Positions 1 through 32,113 are shown, numbered from the stretch's first letter. The stretch is DNA of 64,000 nucleotides from Trissonchulus latispiculum (GCA_030248195.1 JASAND010020624.1:1-64000); one strand, 5' to 3'. The notes: generated from the letters alone by a model not told the origin. Numbers and translations: made by a program.

Positions 1-1640
1 GTGCGGCGCTGCTATGGTGCTGCGCTGCGGCGCTGCAGGTGCAGCACCGTACAGCACGCCCTGTAACTCGCAATAGACAAGTTGAAACTGCCTGAAAGCT
101 TGCCCTTTATATAGTAAATCGGGGTCGCTGAACACGATGAGAGTATCCTCGTCGTTGTGCGGTGCTGCTATCGTGTTGTGCTGCGGCGCTGCAGGTGCAG
201 CACGCTCTGTAACTTGAAATAGATAAGTTGAAACTGCCTGAAAGCTTGCCCTTATATATATAGTAAGTCGGGGTCGCTGAACACGATGAGCATATTGTAG
301 ACGCTGTGCGGTGCTGCTATCGTGCTGCGCTGCGGCGCTGCAGGTGCAGCACCTTACAGCACGCCCTGTAACTTGCAATAGACAAGTTGTAACTGCCTGA
401 AAGCTTGCCCTTATATAGTAAATCGGGGTCGCTGAACACGATGAGAGTATCCTCGTCGCTGTGCGGCGCTGCTATGGTGCTGCGCTGCGGCGCTGCAGGT
501 GCAGCACCGTACAGCACGCCCTAACGCTCGCAATAGACAGTTGGGGCTTTTGAAAGCTTGCCCTTATATAGTAAATCGGGGTCGCTGAACACGATGTTCA
601 GGAGTATCCTCGTCGCGTGCGGTGCTGCTATCGTGCTGCGCTGCGGCGCTGCAGCCGCAGCACCGTGCAGCACGCTCTGTACTCGCCGCGGGTAAAAGTT
701 TGAACTGCCTGAAAGCTTGCCCTTGCCAGTAAGTCGGGGTCGCTGAGCACGATGAAATTATCCTGTATCGCTGTGCGGTGCTGCTATCGTGCTGCGCTGC
801 AGGTGCAGCACGCTCTGTAACTTGAAATAGATAAGTTGAAACTGCTGAAGCTTGCCCTTATATAGTAAATCGGGGTCGCTGAACACGATGAGAGTATCCT
901 CGTCGTTGTGCGGTGCTGCTATCGTGCTGCAGCTGCGGCGCTGCAGGGGCGGCGCGCTCTGTAACTTGAAATAGATAAGTTGAAACTGCCTGAAAAGCTT
1001 GCCACCCATATAGTAAGTCGGGGTCGCTGAACACGATGAGCATATTGTCGACGCTGTGCGGGTTGCTGCTATCGTGCTGCGCTGCGGCGCTGCAGCCGCA
1101 GCACACTCTATGGCGAGAAATAGACAAGTTGAAACTGCCTGAAAGCTTGCCCAAATCGGGGTCGCTGAACGCGATGAGAGTATCCTCGTCGCTGTGCGGT
1201 CGCTGCTATCGTGCTGCGCTGCGTCGCGGCAGCCGCAGCACACTCTGTAACGGGAAGTAGACACGTTGAAACTGCCTGAAAGCTTGCCCTTATATAGTAA
1301 ATCAGGGTCGCTTAACACGATGAGCGTATCCTCGTCGCTGTGATCGTGCTGCGTGCGGCGCTGCAGGTGCAACACCATGCAGCACTCCTTTGTAACTTGA
1401 AATGGACAAGTTGAAACTGCCTGAAAGCTTGCCCTTATATAGTAAATCGGGGTCGCTGGAGCGCGATGAGAGTATCCTCGTCGTAGTGTGCGGTGGACGG
1501 CTGCGGCGCTGCAGGTGCAGCACCGTACAGCGCACCCTGTAACTTGAAATGGACAAGTTGAAACTTTGCCTGAAAGCTTGCCCTTATATAGTAAATCGGG
1601 GTCGCTGAACACGATGAGCATATTGTCGACGCCGTATCTC
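1..1640 (-). repeat. 155-bp tandem array, left arm
   Basis: About ten units carry the core gcgaccccgatttactatat, a caagctttcaggcagtt segment and a GC-rich hairpin with ctgcag and gcagcac. They are more divergent than the right-arm array. 155 is not a multiple of 3, so the open frames here are not a coding repeat. Confidence 0.8.
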
Positions 1641-1783
1641 ATCTGGTTCAACTGGTTCAACCTGAACCTGTTCCTGGTTCAAGTTGCTGGGGTAGCATTT
1701 AGTTTAAGGGTATGCGTTAATGTTATGGTCAATAAACCATATTAACACATTACACATTCCCTCATTCCCAAAAATGAAATAGG

Positions 1784-2575
1784 ACAAGTAGGAAAAATGC
1801 TCCTTGCAGTCGCATGAAAAATACAATATGAGCCAGAAGGACAGCATTCAATTCGGGGAAAAGACAAGATTTAAAATGTATAATATGAGCCAGCATTTAC
1901 TTATGTAAAGGACAAGATTTAAAAGTTTAATATGAGCAGCTCCCTTTCTCGGGCTCATATTGACGCCGCACGGACAGCCCGCACGGAGTGGTTTCTCTCT
2001 ATCTTCGTCGTGTTTTGCTCATATGATTCTGATAGAGCATTCAGTCAGACATATACTTTATTGAATACACCAGATCTGTGACAGAAGCTAATGGTATGAC
2101 AGCTAGCTAATGGTATATGCTGGCTGCAATGACAAAAAGGACTTGCTGAAAAGTGTGTTGTGTACAAATACCCCAGATTATGGTTGCGTAAATATATAAT
2201 ACGTAATTACGTAAATAGTGTGATATTATCATGTGTGATATATATATAGTGTGATATATAATAGTCTAAGTAGCATGTTAAGTTACTCTATGCAGGCTCC
2301 TGGGGGCGGCTCTGAGCAATGTCTATTTTTTACACTTACTCTAATTTTATACGTTGGCATCAATTAAGTTGCGTTCACCACATCGTTCCCAAGGCGTCAA
2401 TATGAGCCCGAGAAAGGGAGCTGCTCATATTAAACTTTTAAATCTTGTCCTTTACATAAGTAAATGCTGGCTCATATTATACATTTTAAATCTTGTCTTT
2501 TCCCGAATTGAATGCTGTCCTTCTGGCTCATATTGTATTTTTCATGCGACTGCAAGGAGCATTTTTCCTACTTGT
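1784..2575. mobile_element. Foldback element A, left-arm copy
   Basis: About 180-bp TIRs at 1784-1965 and 2395-2575 begin acaagtaggaaaaatgctcc. Each holds three atatgag-type modules separated by caagatttaaaa segments. The AT-rich spacer contains atatata runs. No transposase is seen. The ends and modules resemble foldbacks B and C. Confidence 0.75.
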
Positions 2576-2792
2576 ATATATAATACACGTACATAATGTC
2601 AACTGCCTTTCGCATCAACTTAATACAAGATTCGGCGCTGACAGTGCAGAAAAAACACCTTGAACACCTTTCTACCAGAACTGCATTGTTTATTTGGAAT
2701 AAGCTTTAATATTTCAAAATCGTCCCGCTTGCTTTGAAAGCTGAAGAATGTAGATCTTACTCGTATGTCATGTGGAGTGGAGCATGAGTGAC

Positions 2793-2983
2793 CGCGAATA
2801 TGGGTTGTTCAGCGAAGCTGGTCCATATTAGTGCACTTTTAACCTAGTCCTCCTGGCATTTACAACCTGTCCCTCCCATATTAACGTTTTAAAACCTAGT
2901 CCTCTGACCATTTACAACCGAATGTCACCCATATTGCATTTTTCATGCTCCACCGGAGCATTTTTATTCTTGTCCTATTTCAT
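2793..2983 (+). repeat. Solo terminal repeat of foldback family C
   Basis: Three atatggg modules alternate with cctagtcctc and acaacc segments. It ends in a tgctccaccggagcattttt hairpin and cttgt. Its mirror is 13240-13421, and a third copy lies at 17205-17386. Confidence 0.65.
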
Positions 2984-3149
2984 TTTTAAGGTTCTCAGTA
3001 AAAAGCAAAAACGTTAAAGCTGTGTGAAAGAAACTTTAAAAATTCCGCCAATCATTAATCGTCAACCGAAAGTACAGAACAAAGAAGCTTGAAAAGTTCC
3101 AAGTTCTTCCTTTTTCTCTATTTTGACAGAAATCCAACATCCAGCAACC

Positions 3150-4709
3150 ATGGCTGCAATAGTTTTAGTTGCTGTATATAGCATATAGCACTCTACTGCA
3201 GCGCAACCAAATGCAAACTTTACTGTCAGTGAAGGAAACTCATAAAACACAATTTGCAATGCTCTTCCGTACTTGTATACTAAATTTCGGACGATTGCAA
3301 CTTACCTGTAGCTAGTAATAGGCAGTGCTGTACTTCAGCAGCACTCTACTGCAGCGCAACCAGATGCAAACTTTACTGTAGGTGAAGGAAACTCATATAG
3401 CACGATTTGCAATGCTCTGCCGCACTTGTGTGCAAAATTTCGGACGATTGCAACTTTACCTGTAGCTAGTTACAGCCTGTAACGTGTACTTCAGCAGCAC
3501 TCTACTGCAGAGCAATTAGGCGCAAACTTCACTGCCAAAAAAGGAGACTTGTATGGCATGATTTCCAATGCTATTATTCTGCACCTGCCTACAGAATTTC
3601 AGACGATTGCAAGTTTTCTGTAGTTAGTTATAGGCCGTGCTGTACTTCTGCAGCACTCCACTGCAGCGCAACCACATAGTAACATAGTAATAAGTATACG
3701 AAACGTATCTATAATAGTTTGTCATGTCCTAAACTATCTGTATGCCGAATTTCAAATCCCAGTGACGAATGAATAACTTGTTATCGAAAGTGCTGTGTTT
3801 GGGGCAGCACATACAGCACGGTGGAAGCTAGAGAGTGCACCAACTAACATAGCTGCAGTTCCCCCTTACTACAGACATAATTTTCACCAAGTTTCATATG
3901 TTTAGCCGTTTACAGTAAGTCTACAGGCAGCGTGCTACGGTTGCTGCATAATAGTACAGCACGATAGCAGCACCGCACAGAGCTGCAACTATGCTCATCG
4001 TGTTCAGCGACCCCGATAACCCTTATATGCGTCCCACTATATGGCCAAAAACAGCATATTTAGGCCTATTTTTGACTATTTTCTGTGGAGTTGGGACTTG
4101 GGACTCCGAAAATGGCTATTTGGCCGGACCAACTTTGGGCCGGCCGCCAGAACGATCCTGGCCAGATATCAAAAATCGCCCTCATTAGGACATATAAACC
4201 CTTCCGTAGATCCTTATGCAATAAACCACGTCTCTCTAGCGTCTTCCCTGAGTCCTGTAGCTTTGACAAAAAATGGGCCATTTTTGGCCATTTTAGCGCC
4301 AAGTCCACTTTTGGCCGGCCGTACAGATGGCTGGCCGGGCCGGGCAGCGAAAAAATATCAAAAAGGTTCAATTTCGGGGTATATACGTTCAGAAAAACCA
4401 AACTTCACCTGCTGAAAATGCCCAGATCGTTCTAACACTCCGACAGAAAATTGCATTTTTCCAAGCGTGACTTACACGGAAAAAAACAAACGGACCTAAC
4501 TTGTCCGGAAGCGAAAATTTTCAAAGTTGGAAATTTTGTCCAAAACTTTTTTGCGACGTGTAGTACTCGTCGTGTAGATTCCAACGATACCAAAATTGTC
4601 CAGTTTGGTTGAGTATTTAGCTGGCACGGAGCTCTAACGGGTCTCCAAGGGCCGCACTGAGCCATTTACACCCATATTATAGGGGAGCGCTCTCGCGCTC
4701 CCCTATAAT
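3150..4709 (+). mobile_element. Composite array + body + hairpin element, copy E1 (left arm)
   Basis: Four units of about 155 bp (ctctactgcagcgcaacc at 3190, 3345 and 3499, with a variant near 3657), then the ctcatcgtgttcagcgaccc core at about 3993, a body with ggccggcc-type palindromes, and a perfect 14-bp-stem hairpin at 4676-4709. Open frames in the body overlap on both strands and look non-coding. Confidence 0.5.
4676..4709. repeat. Perfect 14-bp-stem hairpin
   Basis: attataggggagcg pairs with cgctcccctataat around a 6-nt loop. It marks the 3' end of E1. The copy at 11493-11526 is its mirror; 17041-17073 and 52346-52377 have the same form with different stems, so structure is conserved above sequence. 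Confidence 0.8.
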
Positions 4710-5296
4710 TAAAGTAACTAATAAGACAGAAAAGAAGATATATTTACTCATTTCATAAAAACCATTTATTACATCTTTAAATTACATCAAATTAATTAGT
4801 TAATTTAAAAAGAAAAACGTTTGTCTATTAAAATTCAGTAAGAGAAAAAAAAAAAAAAAAAAAAAAAGAAGAGAATCCAAATTTGACTTGAAATGGTTGC
4901 CCTTAAAATAACAGTAGGGATAACAATTGAACCTGTAAATTCTGTAGTTGCAGCTACGTTCGCGTAACATTAATCTAGCTGTCCTTTCAAAAGTCTAAAG
5001 GTTCAAGGTTTATGTTTATAGTAATTTTCAATTTTATAAGTTTACTTGTTTCAGCTATTCATAGCAAAATTAGCCTTTTAATTATTAATCCGATTTTTGA
5101 GAAAAAGTTGGGATTTTGATTGGTTGTAGTGTTCCGATGATTCGACTTTTCATATGGCCAGCTCTCATACATACTTCAAATCTGCATTCATAAAGTGCTG
5201 TGAAATGTCATCATATTGTCATATTTGAAGCCTCATTACGCGCGCAAAGCGTGGCAATAATAATGTAAAGCATACTCGATTTTAACTAGTTTAACC

Positions 5297-5592
5297 AGCG
5301 TGCTGAGACGCGGGTTAAAGTTCAATGTAAAATAGCGTGAGTGAGTTAAAAGAGTTAAATTTAACCCATTCATGAAAAGGGTATAGTTAAATTTAACTCT
5401 CCAGCTTTTAACTCTACGTGTCATTCACGAAAAAGAAGAGTAAAAAGAGTTGATTTTTAACTCTTTTCGCGAATGAGCAAGGGTTAAAAATTTTAACTCT
5501 GCTTGACTCGACGAGTTAATTTTAACTCTTTTAAATCATTCGCGAAAAGGAGCGAGTTAATTTTAACTCGTTTAACCCATTCGCGAAAGGCC
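5297..5592. repeat. Palindromic iteron array, left arm
   Basis: Repeated gagttaaaattaactc-type palindromes and half sites (gagttaa, gggttaaa) alternate with ttcgcgaa and ttcatgaa. The array ends against a unique AT-rich stretch. The purpose is unknown; clustered palindromic sites resemble protein-binding iterons. Confidence 0.7.
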
Positions 5593-5982
5593 CCAAGAAA
5601 AACCACTATATTGCTTGCTTCCTGCGTTTTCAGCAGAGTAGCATTGTACAGGTAAAAATGCAAACAATGCAAACAGACCATAAACCTATATACAAGTTAA
5701 GAAAAATTAGGAAAATAGATAATTGGCACCAATAAAAAGCAAAATTTGCGAAAGAGAAGCTTACAAACTCACTCCTGCTAAGTAACTTCAACAACAGATC
5801 CCTATACTGTATACAAATCGAAATCTGAGTACGTATATATGCGTAAAAATCAATTAAATCCGACACACCAAAGAAATAAAAAGTAAAAATCTTTTTTCAC
5901 CCTTCCGACATCGGTAAGAGAAAGGAAAAACTGTGGGAATGGTGGGCGAAAATGGAAGAGAATCCACACTCACAAAAATACC

Positions 5983-6324
5983 CTGGGGTGTTTTAGTGGG
6001 GGTGGGGCCCCCACTTTTTGGGTTCCAACCCCCATTTTTGGGGTCCCCCCACTCACCCTAAGGTGCCCAGAAATAGCCAAATTCTTAGGATTTTTGGTCG
6101 AAATTTTCAAAAATCGTCTATTTTGGTGCCAAAACTTAGTTTTTGAGCACTTTTAATCTTAGTTATAACAGTATATTACGTAGAAAACAGGCTTTTTATA
6201 CTGTATTTTTGGCATTTTTAGCTCATTTTACTCCCCCCCCCCACTTTTGCAAATCCCCCCTCACAAGTTGGGGGGGGCGTCATCCCCACTCTTCCCCCCA
6301 CTAATTTTTGCCTAAAAACCCCAG
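5983..6324. mobile_element. MITE with 5-bp target duplication, left arm (family F)
   Basis: Ends ctggggtgttttag and ctaaaaaccccag enclose C/G tracts. The 5-bp duplication atacc is at 5978-5982 and 6325-6329. Same family as 9908-10249 and 56566-57638. Confidence 0.65.
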
Positions 6325-6466
6325 ATACCAAGGCACATAGGCAATCGCAATACCCTTTCATCACATATAGCCACCAACTACGTAATCAACCTCTCACAAT
6401 AAAAGGGAATTCCGGAACATTGCAGGCAGCATACAGTGTAATTTAGTTTGTCGTGAGAATGAATAC

Positions 6467-6556
6467 CTGACGAAAGAAAGTCATAGGACGTTGACCCATA
6501 GCGTGTGCATCTCCAATGTTGGCCTTGATGACATTTGTAAATGGAAACTTTTTCCC
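6467..6556 (-). pseudogene. Inverted duplicate of the first visible ALT exon
   Basis: A 90-nt segment that reads, on the - strand, the same 30 residues as exon 9676-9765 ([13 protein letters not shown], then [11 protein letters not shown] and TFFRQ), with the same acag acceptor and gtatt donor. The coordinates mirror exactly (6467+9765 = 6556+9676 = 16232). Neither upstream nor downstream ALT exons accompany it within the window, so it cannot make an enzyme here. It is a by-product of the giant palindrome, real or an assembly artefact. Confidence 0.9.
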
Positions 6557-6622
6557 CTGTAACAATACAAATTTACTATGAACAATGTTCAAATTCATGC
6601 CGTGTAACCTGCTATGGTTAAG

Positions 6623-7093
6623 CATAGGCGTAAGGCAGGGGGGGGGGTAGCCAGCCATTTTATCAACCCCCCAGAAATTTGGGGGGGGGGGCGTCCGGGG
6701 GGGGGGAGTCCAAAACGGACAAAACTTGGATATTTTTAGGGTAAATTTTGCAAAATTTTCAAAAATGTCCAAATTTTTGGCTTAAAGTGGTTATCATTAT
6801 GAAAAATACACGTTTTTAACTATGTATATTATGGGTTTTCAGACTCATTATTGACCTTATTTTGGACTTGGAAACATGTTATTGTTGGCAATCAAGTTTT
6901 CGAGTTTAAAAACAATGTCTAATGTCAAAATTACTTCATAAATGAATGTTCATTGGCTTTGGAAACGACTGAAAATGCGATTTGTGGCATAAAAGTAGAA
7001 AACTTTTGGGGGGGGAGGGTTCGGGGGTATCCAGAGGGGCCCCCCAAACAAGTTGGGGAGGAGCCACCTACCCCAAATCTCCTTACACCTTTG
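6623..7093. mobile_element. hAT-like MITE, left arm (family H)
   Basis: Ends cataggcgtaagg and its inverse ccttacacctttg. Exact 8-bp target-site duplication tggttaag at 6615-6622 and 7094-7101. Interior has C and G tracts and no transposase. Confidence 0.8.
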
Positions 7094-7739
7094 TGGTTAA
7101 GGCTTGATCACCTGTATAGCTTCGCTTCCTATCTAAACAATGACGATGTGGAATTATTTCGCTTTCAGCAAAATCTAAAAGCTGCAACGCCGCTGCTCTG
7201 CTGATGCGCTAAATTGGCAGGGTATTTTTTGACCCCCCCCCCCACGGACCCGGGAGGGCCCCCGGGAAACCTCCCTCCCCCCAAAAAAATCCCTAAAAAA
7301 TACCATGACTGTTAGCCACGTGGCAGCAAACCTAAGAAAATATTTGTTGTATTAGATTGTAACACTGTTATTAACTGTAATGCTTTCAGCAGTGTGTTTA
7401 ATTTAAATAACAATAACTCATAAAAAGCGGTACGAAACCTGGCTATACTTGCCTGGTCTCACTAGCGTAGATACGGGGGGGGGGGACGGCCGCCCTCCCC
7501 GAAATAATGGCTTTGCCCCCTTGAAAAAATTGGGCAAAAGAAATTATGCACAAATTGTACATTGATGCTTCAATTAGCTCATCACAGATGCATTTTCTAC
7601 ACCATTAAAAATTTTCGCGCCTCCAGCGCGAATCTTGGCTATTTACATTATCAAAATTATTGAGGCGCGAATCTTGGCTATTTACATTATCAAAATTATT
7701 ATTTTTCATTAAGCATGCAGCTAACAACTGTTTGTATAT

Positions 7740-8498
7740 ACAAGAACCAAAAATGCTCCTTCGTCGCATGTAAAATACATATGAGTACTCTCAGGCAGGT
7801 TGTACAAACACGGAAACTAGCCTGTAAAATGCATATGAGTGGCGTTGAGGTTGTAAATTAAGGAAAACAAGTTGCAATGGCTAACATATGAGCCTGTCCT
7901 ACAACGAGGCTCATATTGGCGTATGTCATAATATAATTTGTCGATGACCTTCATATAAATAGCACGTAGTCCTTCACACATCTTGTCGCTAAGACATTAT
8001 ACTGTGGATACGTATTATACGGCATGCCACTCTGCGCTCTGACTCGGAGCCATATGGGGAAAGCATTACGTATGTGAGAGTAGTGTGTCATTGTGTTCCG
8101 ACAATACAGTAGGTGTACTATAGTGCTTCTGGAAATAGTAGGTGCCATGGTGTTTCGGGAAACATCAGCTTGCATGTACAGTTAAACTTGAGTTCACTGC
8201 AGTTCACTTCGTTCTGTCCATTTCTTTCAAGCCACAATGTTAACATGCTATGTCTATTCATTCGTTTTTTCTTTAATATGATGACCTGATGATCTCTAAG
8301 AAGGCTGCACTGTAACGCCAATATGAGCCTCGTTGTAGGACAGGCTCATATGTTAAGCCGTTGCAACTTGTTTTCCTTAATTTACAACCTCAACGCCACT
8401 CATATGCATTTTACAGACTAGTTTCCGTGTTTGTACAACCTGCCTGAGAGCACTCATATGTATTTTACATGCGACGAAGGAGCATTTTTAGTTCTTGT
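7740..8498. mobile_element. Foldback element B (copy 1) at the palindrome axis
   Basis: Terminal inverted repeats of about 180 bp begin acaagaac..aaaatgctcc and contain spaced atatgag motifs. A non-palindromic spacer separates them (7922-8315). A second copy lies at 53934-54671 with the same TIRs and a homologous spacer in the opposite orientation. No transposase frame is visible. The palindrome arms meet exactly in these TIRs. Confidence 0.8.
7922..8315. other. Unique spacer at the palindrome axis
   Basis: These 394 bp do not match their own reverse complement, so the palindrome is not a simple hairpin-read foldback. The ends of the spacer match the spacer ends of the foldback copy at 53934-54671. 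No convincing gene is present. Confidence 0.7.
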
Positions 8499-9140
8499 AT
8501 ATACAAACAGTTGTTAGCTGCATGCTTAATGAAAAATAATAATTTTGATAATGTAAATAGCCAAGATTCGCTCCTCAATAATTTTGATAATGTAAATAGC
8601 CAAGATTCGCGCTGGAGGCGCGACAATTTTTAATGGTGTAGAAAATGCATCTGTGATGAGCTAATTGAAGCATCAATGTACAATTTGTGCATAATTTCTT
8701 TTGCCCAATTTTTCAAGGGGGCAAAGCCATTATTTCGGGGAGGGCGGCCGTCCCCTCCCCGTATCTACGCTAGTGAGACCAGGCAAGTATAGCCAGGTTT
8801 CGTACCGCTTTTTATGAGTTATTGTTATTTAAATTAAACACACTGCTGAAAGCATTACAGTTAATAACAGTGTTACAATCTAATACAACAAATATTTTCT
8901 TAGGTTTGCTGCCACGTGGCTAACAGTCATGGTATTTTTTAGGGATTTTTTTGGGGGGAGGGAGGTTTCCCGGGGGCCCTCCCGGGCCCGGGGGGGGGGG
9001 GTCAAAAAATACCCTGCCAATTTAGCGCATCAGCAGAGCAGCGGCGTTGCAGCTTTTAGATTTTGCTGAAAGCGAAATAATTCCACATCGTCATTGTTTA
9101 GATAGGAAGCGAAGCTATACAGGTGATCAAGCCTTAACCA

Positions 9141-9610
9141 CAAAGGTGTAAGGAGATTTGGGGTAGGTGGCTCCTCCCCAACTTGTTTGGGGGGCCCCTC
9201 TGGATACCCCCGAACCCTCCCCCCCAAAATTTTTCTACTTTATGCCACAAATCGCATTTTCAGTCGTTTCCAATGCCAATGAACATTCATTTATGAAGTA
9301 ATTTTGACATTAGACATTGTTTTTAAACTCGAAAACTTGATTGCCAACAATAACATGTTTCCAAGTCCAAAATAAGGTCAATAATGAGTCTGAAAGCCCA
9401 TAATATACATAGTTAAAAACGTGTATTTTTCATAATGATAACCACTTTAAGCCAAAAATTTGGACATTTTTGAAAAATTTTGCAAAATTTACCCTAAAAA
9501 TATCCAATTTTTGTCCGTTTTTTACTCCCCCCCCCGGACGCCCCCCCCCCCAAAATTTCTGGGGGGTTGATAAAATGGCTGGCTACCCCCCCCCCTGCCT
9601 TACACCTATG
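9141..9610. mobile_element. hAT-like MITE, right arm (family H)
   Basis: Ends caaaggtgtaagg and ccttacacctatg, flanked by the exact 8-bp duplication cttaacca (9133-9140, 9611-9618). It lies 65 bp upstream of ALT exon 9676-9765. Confidence 0.8.
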
Positions 9611-9675
9611 CTTAACCATAGCAGGTTACACGGCATGAATGGAACATTGTTCATAGTAAATTTGTATTGTTACAG

Positions 9676-29898
<20,223 letters not shown>

Positions 29899-30172
29899 TT
29901 TTCTACAAATCTCCCAGCATGTTTGGCTCATGCTTTCTGTAGTGTAGGGTCTTGTCTCTGCATAGACTTCTGGAAATACTTTTCTGTTTGGTGCTTAGTT
30001 CTGTTTGTGTTTAGCTTTGCTAGCCATGTATTTATTAAAACTGATACTGAAACGAGTTCGCAAACTATTGTTTGTCAGTACACAGTATTACTGTGAGTAT
30101 TTTGCTTAGTTGTAAAATATGTAGCATTTGTGCCGGTGAATAGTGTTTGAATTTGTAGATAACTCTTGTCGA

Positions 30173-30178
30173 AATAAA
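30173..30178 (+). promoter_or_regulatory. Poly(A) signal AATAAA of ALT
   Basis: Canonical AATAAA 275 nt after the ALT stop codon, followed by T-rich sequence. It suggests a 3' UTR of about 300 nt. Confidence 0.6.
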
Positions 30179-30842
30179 CAATTGGCTCATATTTTTGATT
30201 ACTGTTTAAGATTGCATAGTTTTAAGGTCGTCGTATTAAGCTACTGGCTGCACTCAATAATCTCACTATAATGGTTTAGTGACTAAAGTGTTAAAAAGGT
30301 GCACGAACAATTGAGTGTGCATGTCGAGGCTTCGCCTATTTAAGGATTTACTCCCTGCTGCTTGGTCGCAGTCGTCTGATTCGTTATGTTTTTAGCTGAT
30401 TTGATCAGCTGTGAATCCAAATGGTAGGTAGTTTGAGCTTAAATGATATCAAGAGTGCAAATGCATAAGTGTATGAGAACACTCATACTGTGTATTATAA
30501 GCCTGGGCTTGGCATATTCTCTGCATGCTAACGTCAGACTCTCCCGCCCTCAAATTGGACCGCTCACTCGATTTTACTAACTGTTATTATAGCGTTCTAA
30601 AGGCGGTGCTGTCTTCAATATATTGAGTTTGTCTTGGTGCGTAGCCAGTACACAACTTTTTGTCTGCTCTGTCAGACCTTTTGCTGCTGTCTCCAAATTG
30701 GTTGGCTGCTGTCTGTCGCTGTCCGGTGGATAACGGAACAAGAGTAATCAGCATATAAACATGTATCTGCGTAATTCAAACTTCTAGTTACTGACCAAAC
30801 TTGACTATAGTAAACATCTGAATATAAATCCGACCAGTCTTA

Positions 30843-30979
30843 CCCTGGCTTGTACCAAATAAGGTTAGGACTATATAACTGCGGATTTGTAAGTACGAAG
30901 TACTATTTTTCCATTCAAAAATTACTTAATCCTCAGCTAATACGCAGTTAGTTCTAATCTTATTTGGTGCAATCCAGGG
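30843..30979. mobile_element. TTA-flanked palindromic MITE, copy 2
   Basis: Ends ccctggcttgtaccaaataa and its inverse, with TTA at 30840-30842 and 30980-30982. Same family as 29272-29412. A partial third copy is near 24465-24576. Confidence 0.65.
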
Positions 30980-31384
30980 TTAAGCTGTCTCGGACCGAAT
31001 GCTCCTGTGGAGCTGTCAATGGTCGGTTGCGTGCGACTCGTTATCCAGCTGGCCGGTCAACAACATTCCCGTTCAGTTATGAAATTCTTTCCAAATTGTA
31101 CTTCTTACAGGGGGGGGGCTTGTAGGAGTAGACCGTCAGAATTTCATTAAAATTTCACTTATACGTTGAATAAACAAAGTTGATCTCTCGTTATGTGGAG
31201 TTTCACTAGTCAGATTTTCAAGAGTCAGAATTTTATTCTTCCGGATTTCTTGAAAATTGATTTTTTCTCCGACACGGGCATCGCAACATCAGTATTTTTC
31301 TTACTCAGAATCATAGGATTAGATCTTGCTTTATGTGCTGAAACTTGAATTGGATTACATCTCAGACTATTAACACTCGTCGTA

Positions 31385-32086
31385 CACTCTTAGAAATGTT
31401 CCTGTAGAAACTACAGGAATCACTTTTGTAGATGATAAGTACAAAAGCTTTTGTAGAAAATACAGGAGTCTTGTAATTTCTACAGGTCATCGTTGGTAGT
31501 GTTTAGCGGACATACTTTGGTAGAATTGATTACAAGTTAGACCAGTATTCAGTACAAATGAAACCTGTACTTTTCACTGGTTTACAGGTTTGCTCACAGG
31601 AAAGTACTCGATATGCTGATAACTCAAATTTTGTATATAAGGGTGACAGTGGTCATAATTTTTGAAGACTGAAATTTTTGCGTTTTTTCAAATTTTAAGT
31701 CTTCCAACACCCAGTGGGGGATTTTTTGTAACGGCCGCTCCCTGCCGAAAATATTTTGGGAGCGGCCGCCCCCTTTTCAAGTAACAGGTCGCTCCAGTAA
31801 AATTTACAGATTTAGTATCTGATATAGGATTGTAAAAAAGTCGAACAGAACTACAGGTTTCTTTTGTATTTTCTACAGGAAATTCCTGTAATAAAAACTA
31901 CAGGTTTGCTTAGTATTTTCTACAGGAAACTCCTGTAATTTTTACTATTCCAGAGACCGGTAAAAAATACAAAAGTTACTTTTGTGGAAAATACACGAAG
32001 CTCCGCTAGTGACTGACCGCACAGGAGCACTTTTGTAGAGAGCTACAAGAATTCCTGTAATTTCTACAGGAGTCTTTTTAAGAGTG
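31385..32086. mobile_element. TA-flanked element with subterminal ctacagga repeats
   Basis: Ends cactcttagaaatg and its inverse tttttaagagtg, flanked by TA. Many ctgtagaaa / tttctacag sites in both orientations fill both ends and part of the middle. The AT-rich interior has no gene. Confidence 0.6.
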
Positions 32087-32113
32087 TACTCAGCAATGCT
32101 GAGCATGGACGAA

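Larger units (their letters stand above)
1..7921. repeat. Left arm of a ~16.2-kb palindrome
   Basis: The sequence from 1 to 7921 is the near-identical reverse complement of 8316 to about 16230. Matched landmarks: ALT exon (6467-6556 / 9676-9765), hAT-like MITE (6623-7093 / 9141-9610), 5-bp-TSD MITE (5983-6324 / 9908-10249), hairpin (4676-4709 / 11493-11526), foldback A (1784-2575 / 13638-14426) and tandem array (1-1640 / 14580-16230). Differences are scattered, with many in homopolymers and in the array. The arm reaches the window edge, so its true end is not seen. Confidence 0.93.

Noticed and set aside
3190..3990. CRISPR-like array
   Set aside because: Whole ~155-bp units repeat without distinct short repeat and unique spacer, and the genome is eukaryotic.
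4041..4435. Overlapping ~110-residue frames on both strands in the E1 body
   Set aside because: Equal-length frames on opposite strands, no family similarity, mirrored at 11789-12172; best explained as repeat DNA.
7080..7203. Frame ending FASYLNNDDVELFRFQQNL as the missing ALT first exon
   Set aside because: It does not resemble the ALT N-terminus and its frame runs out of a MITE end.
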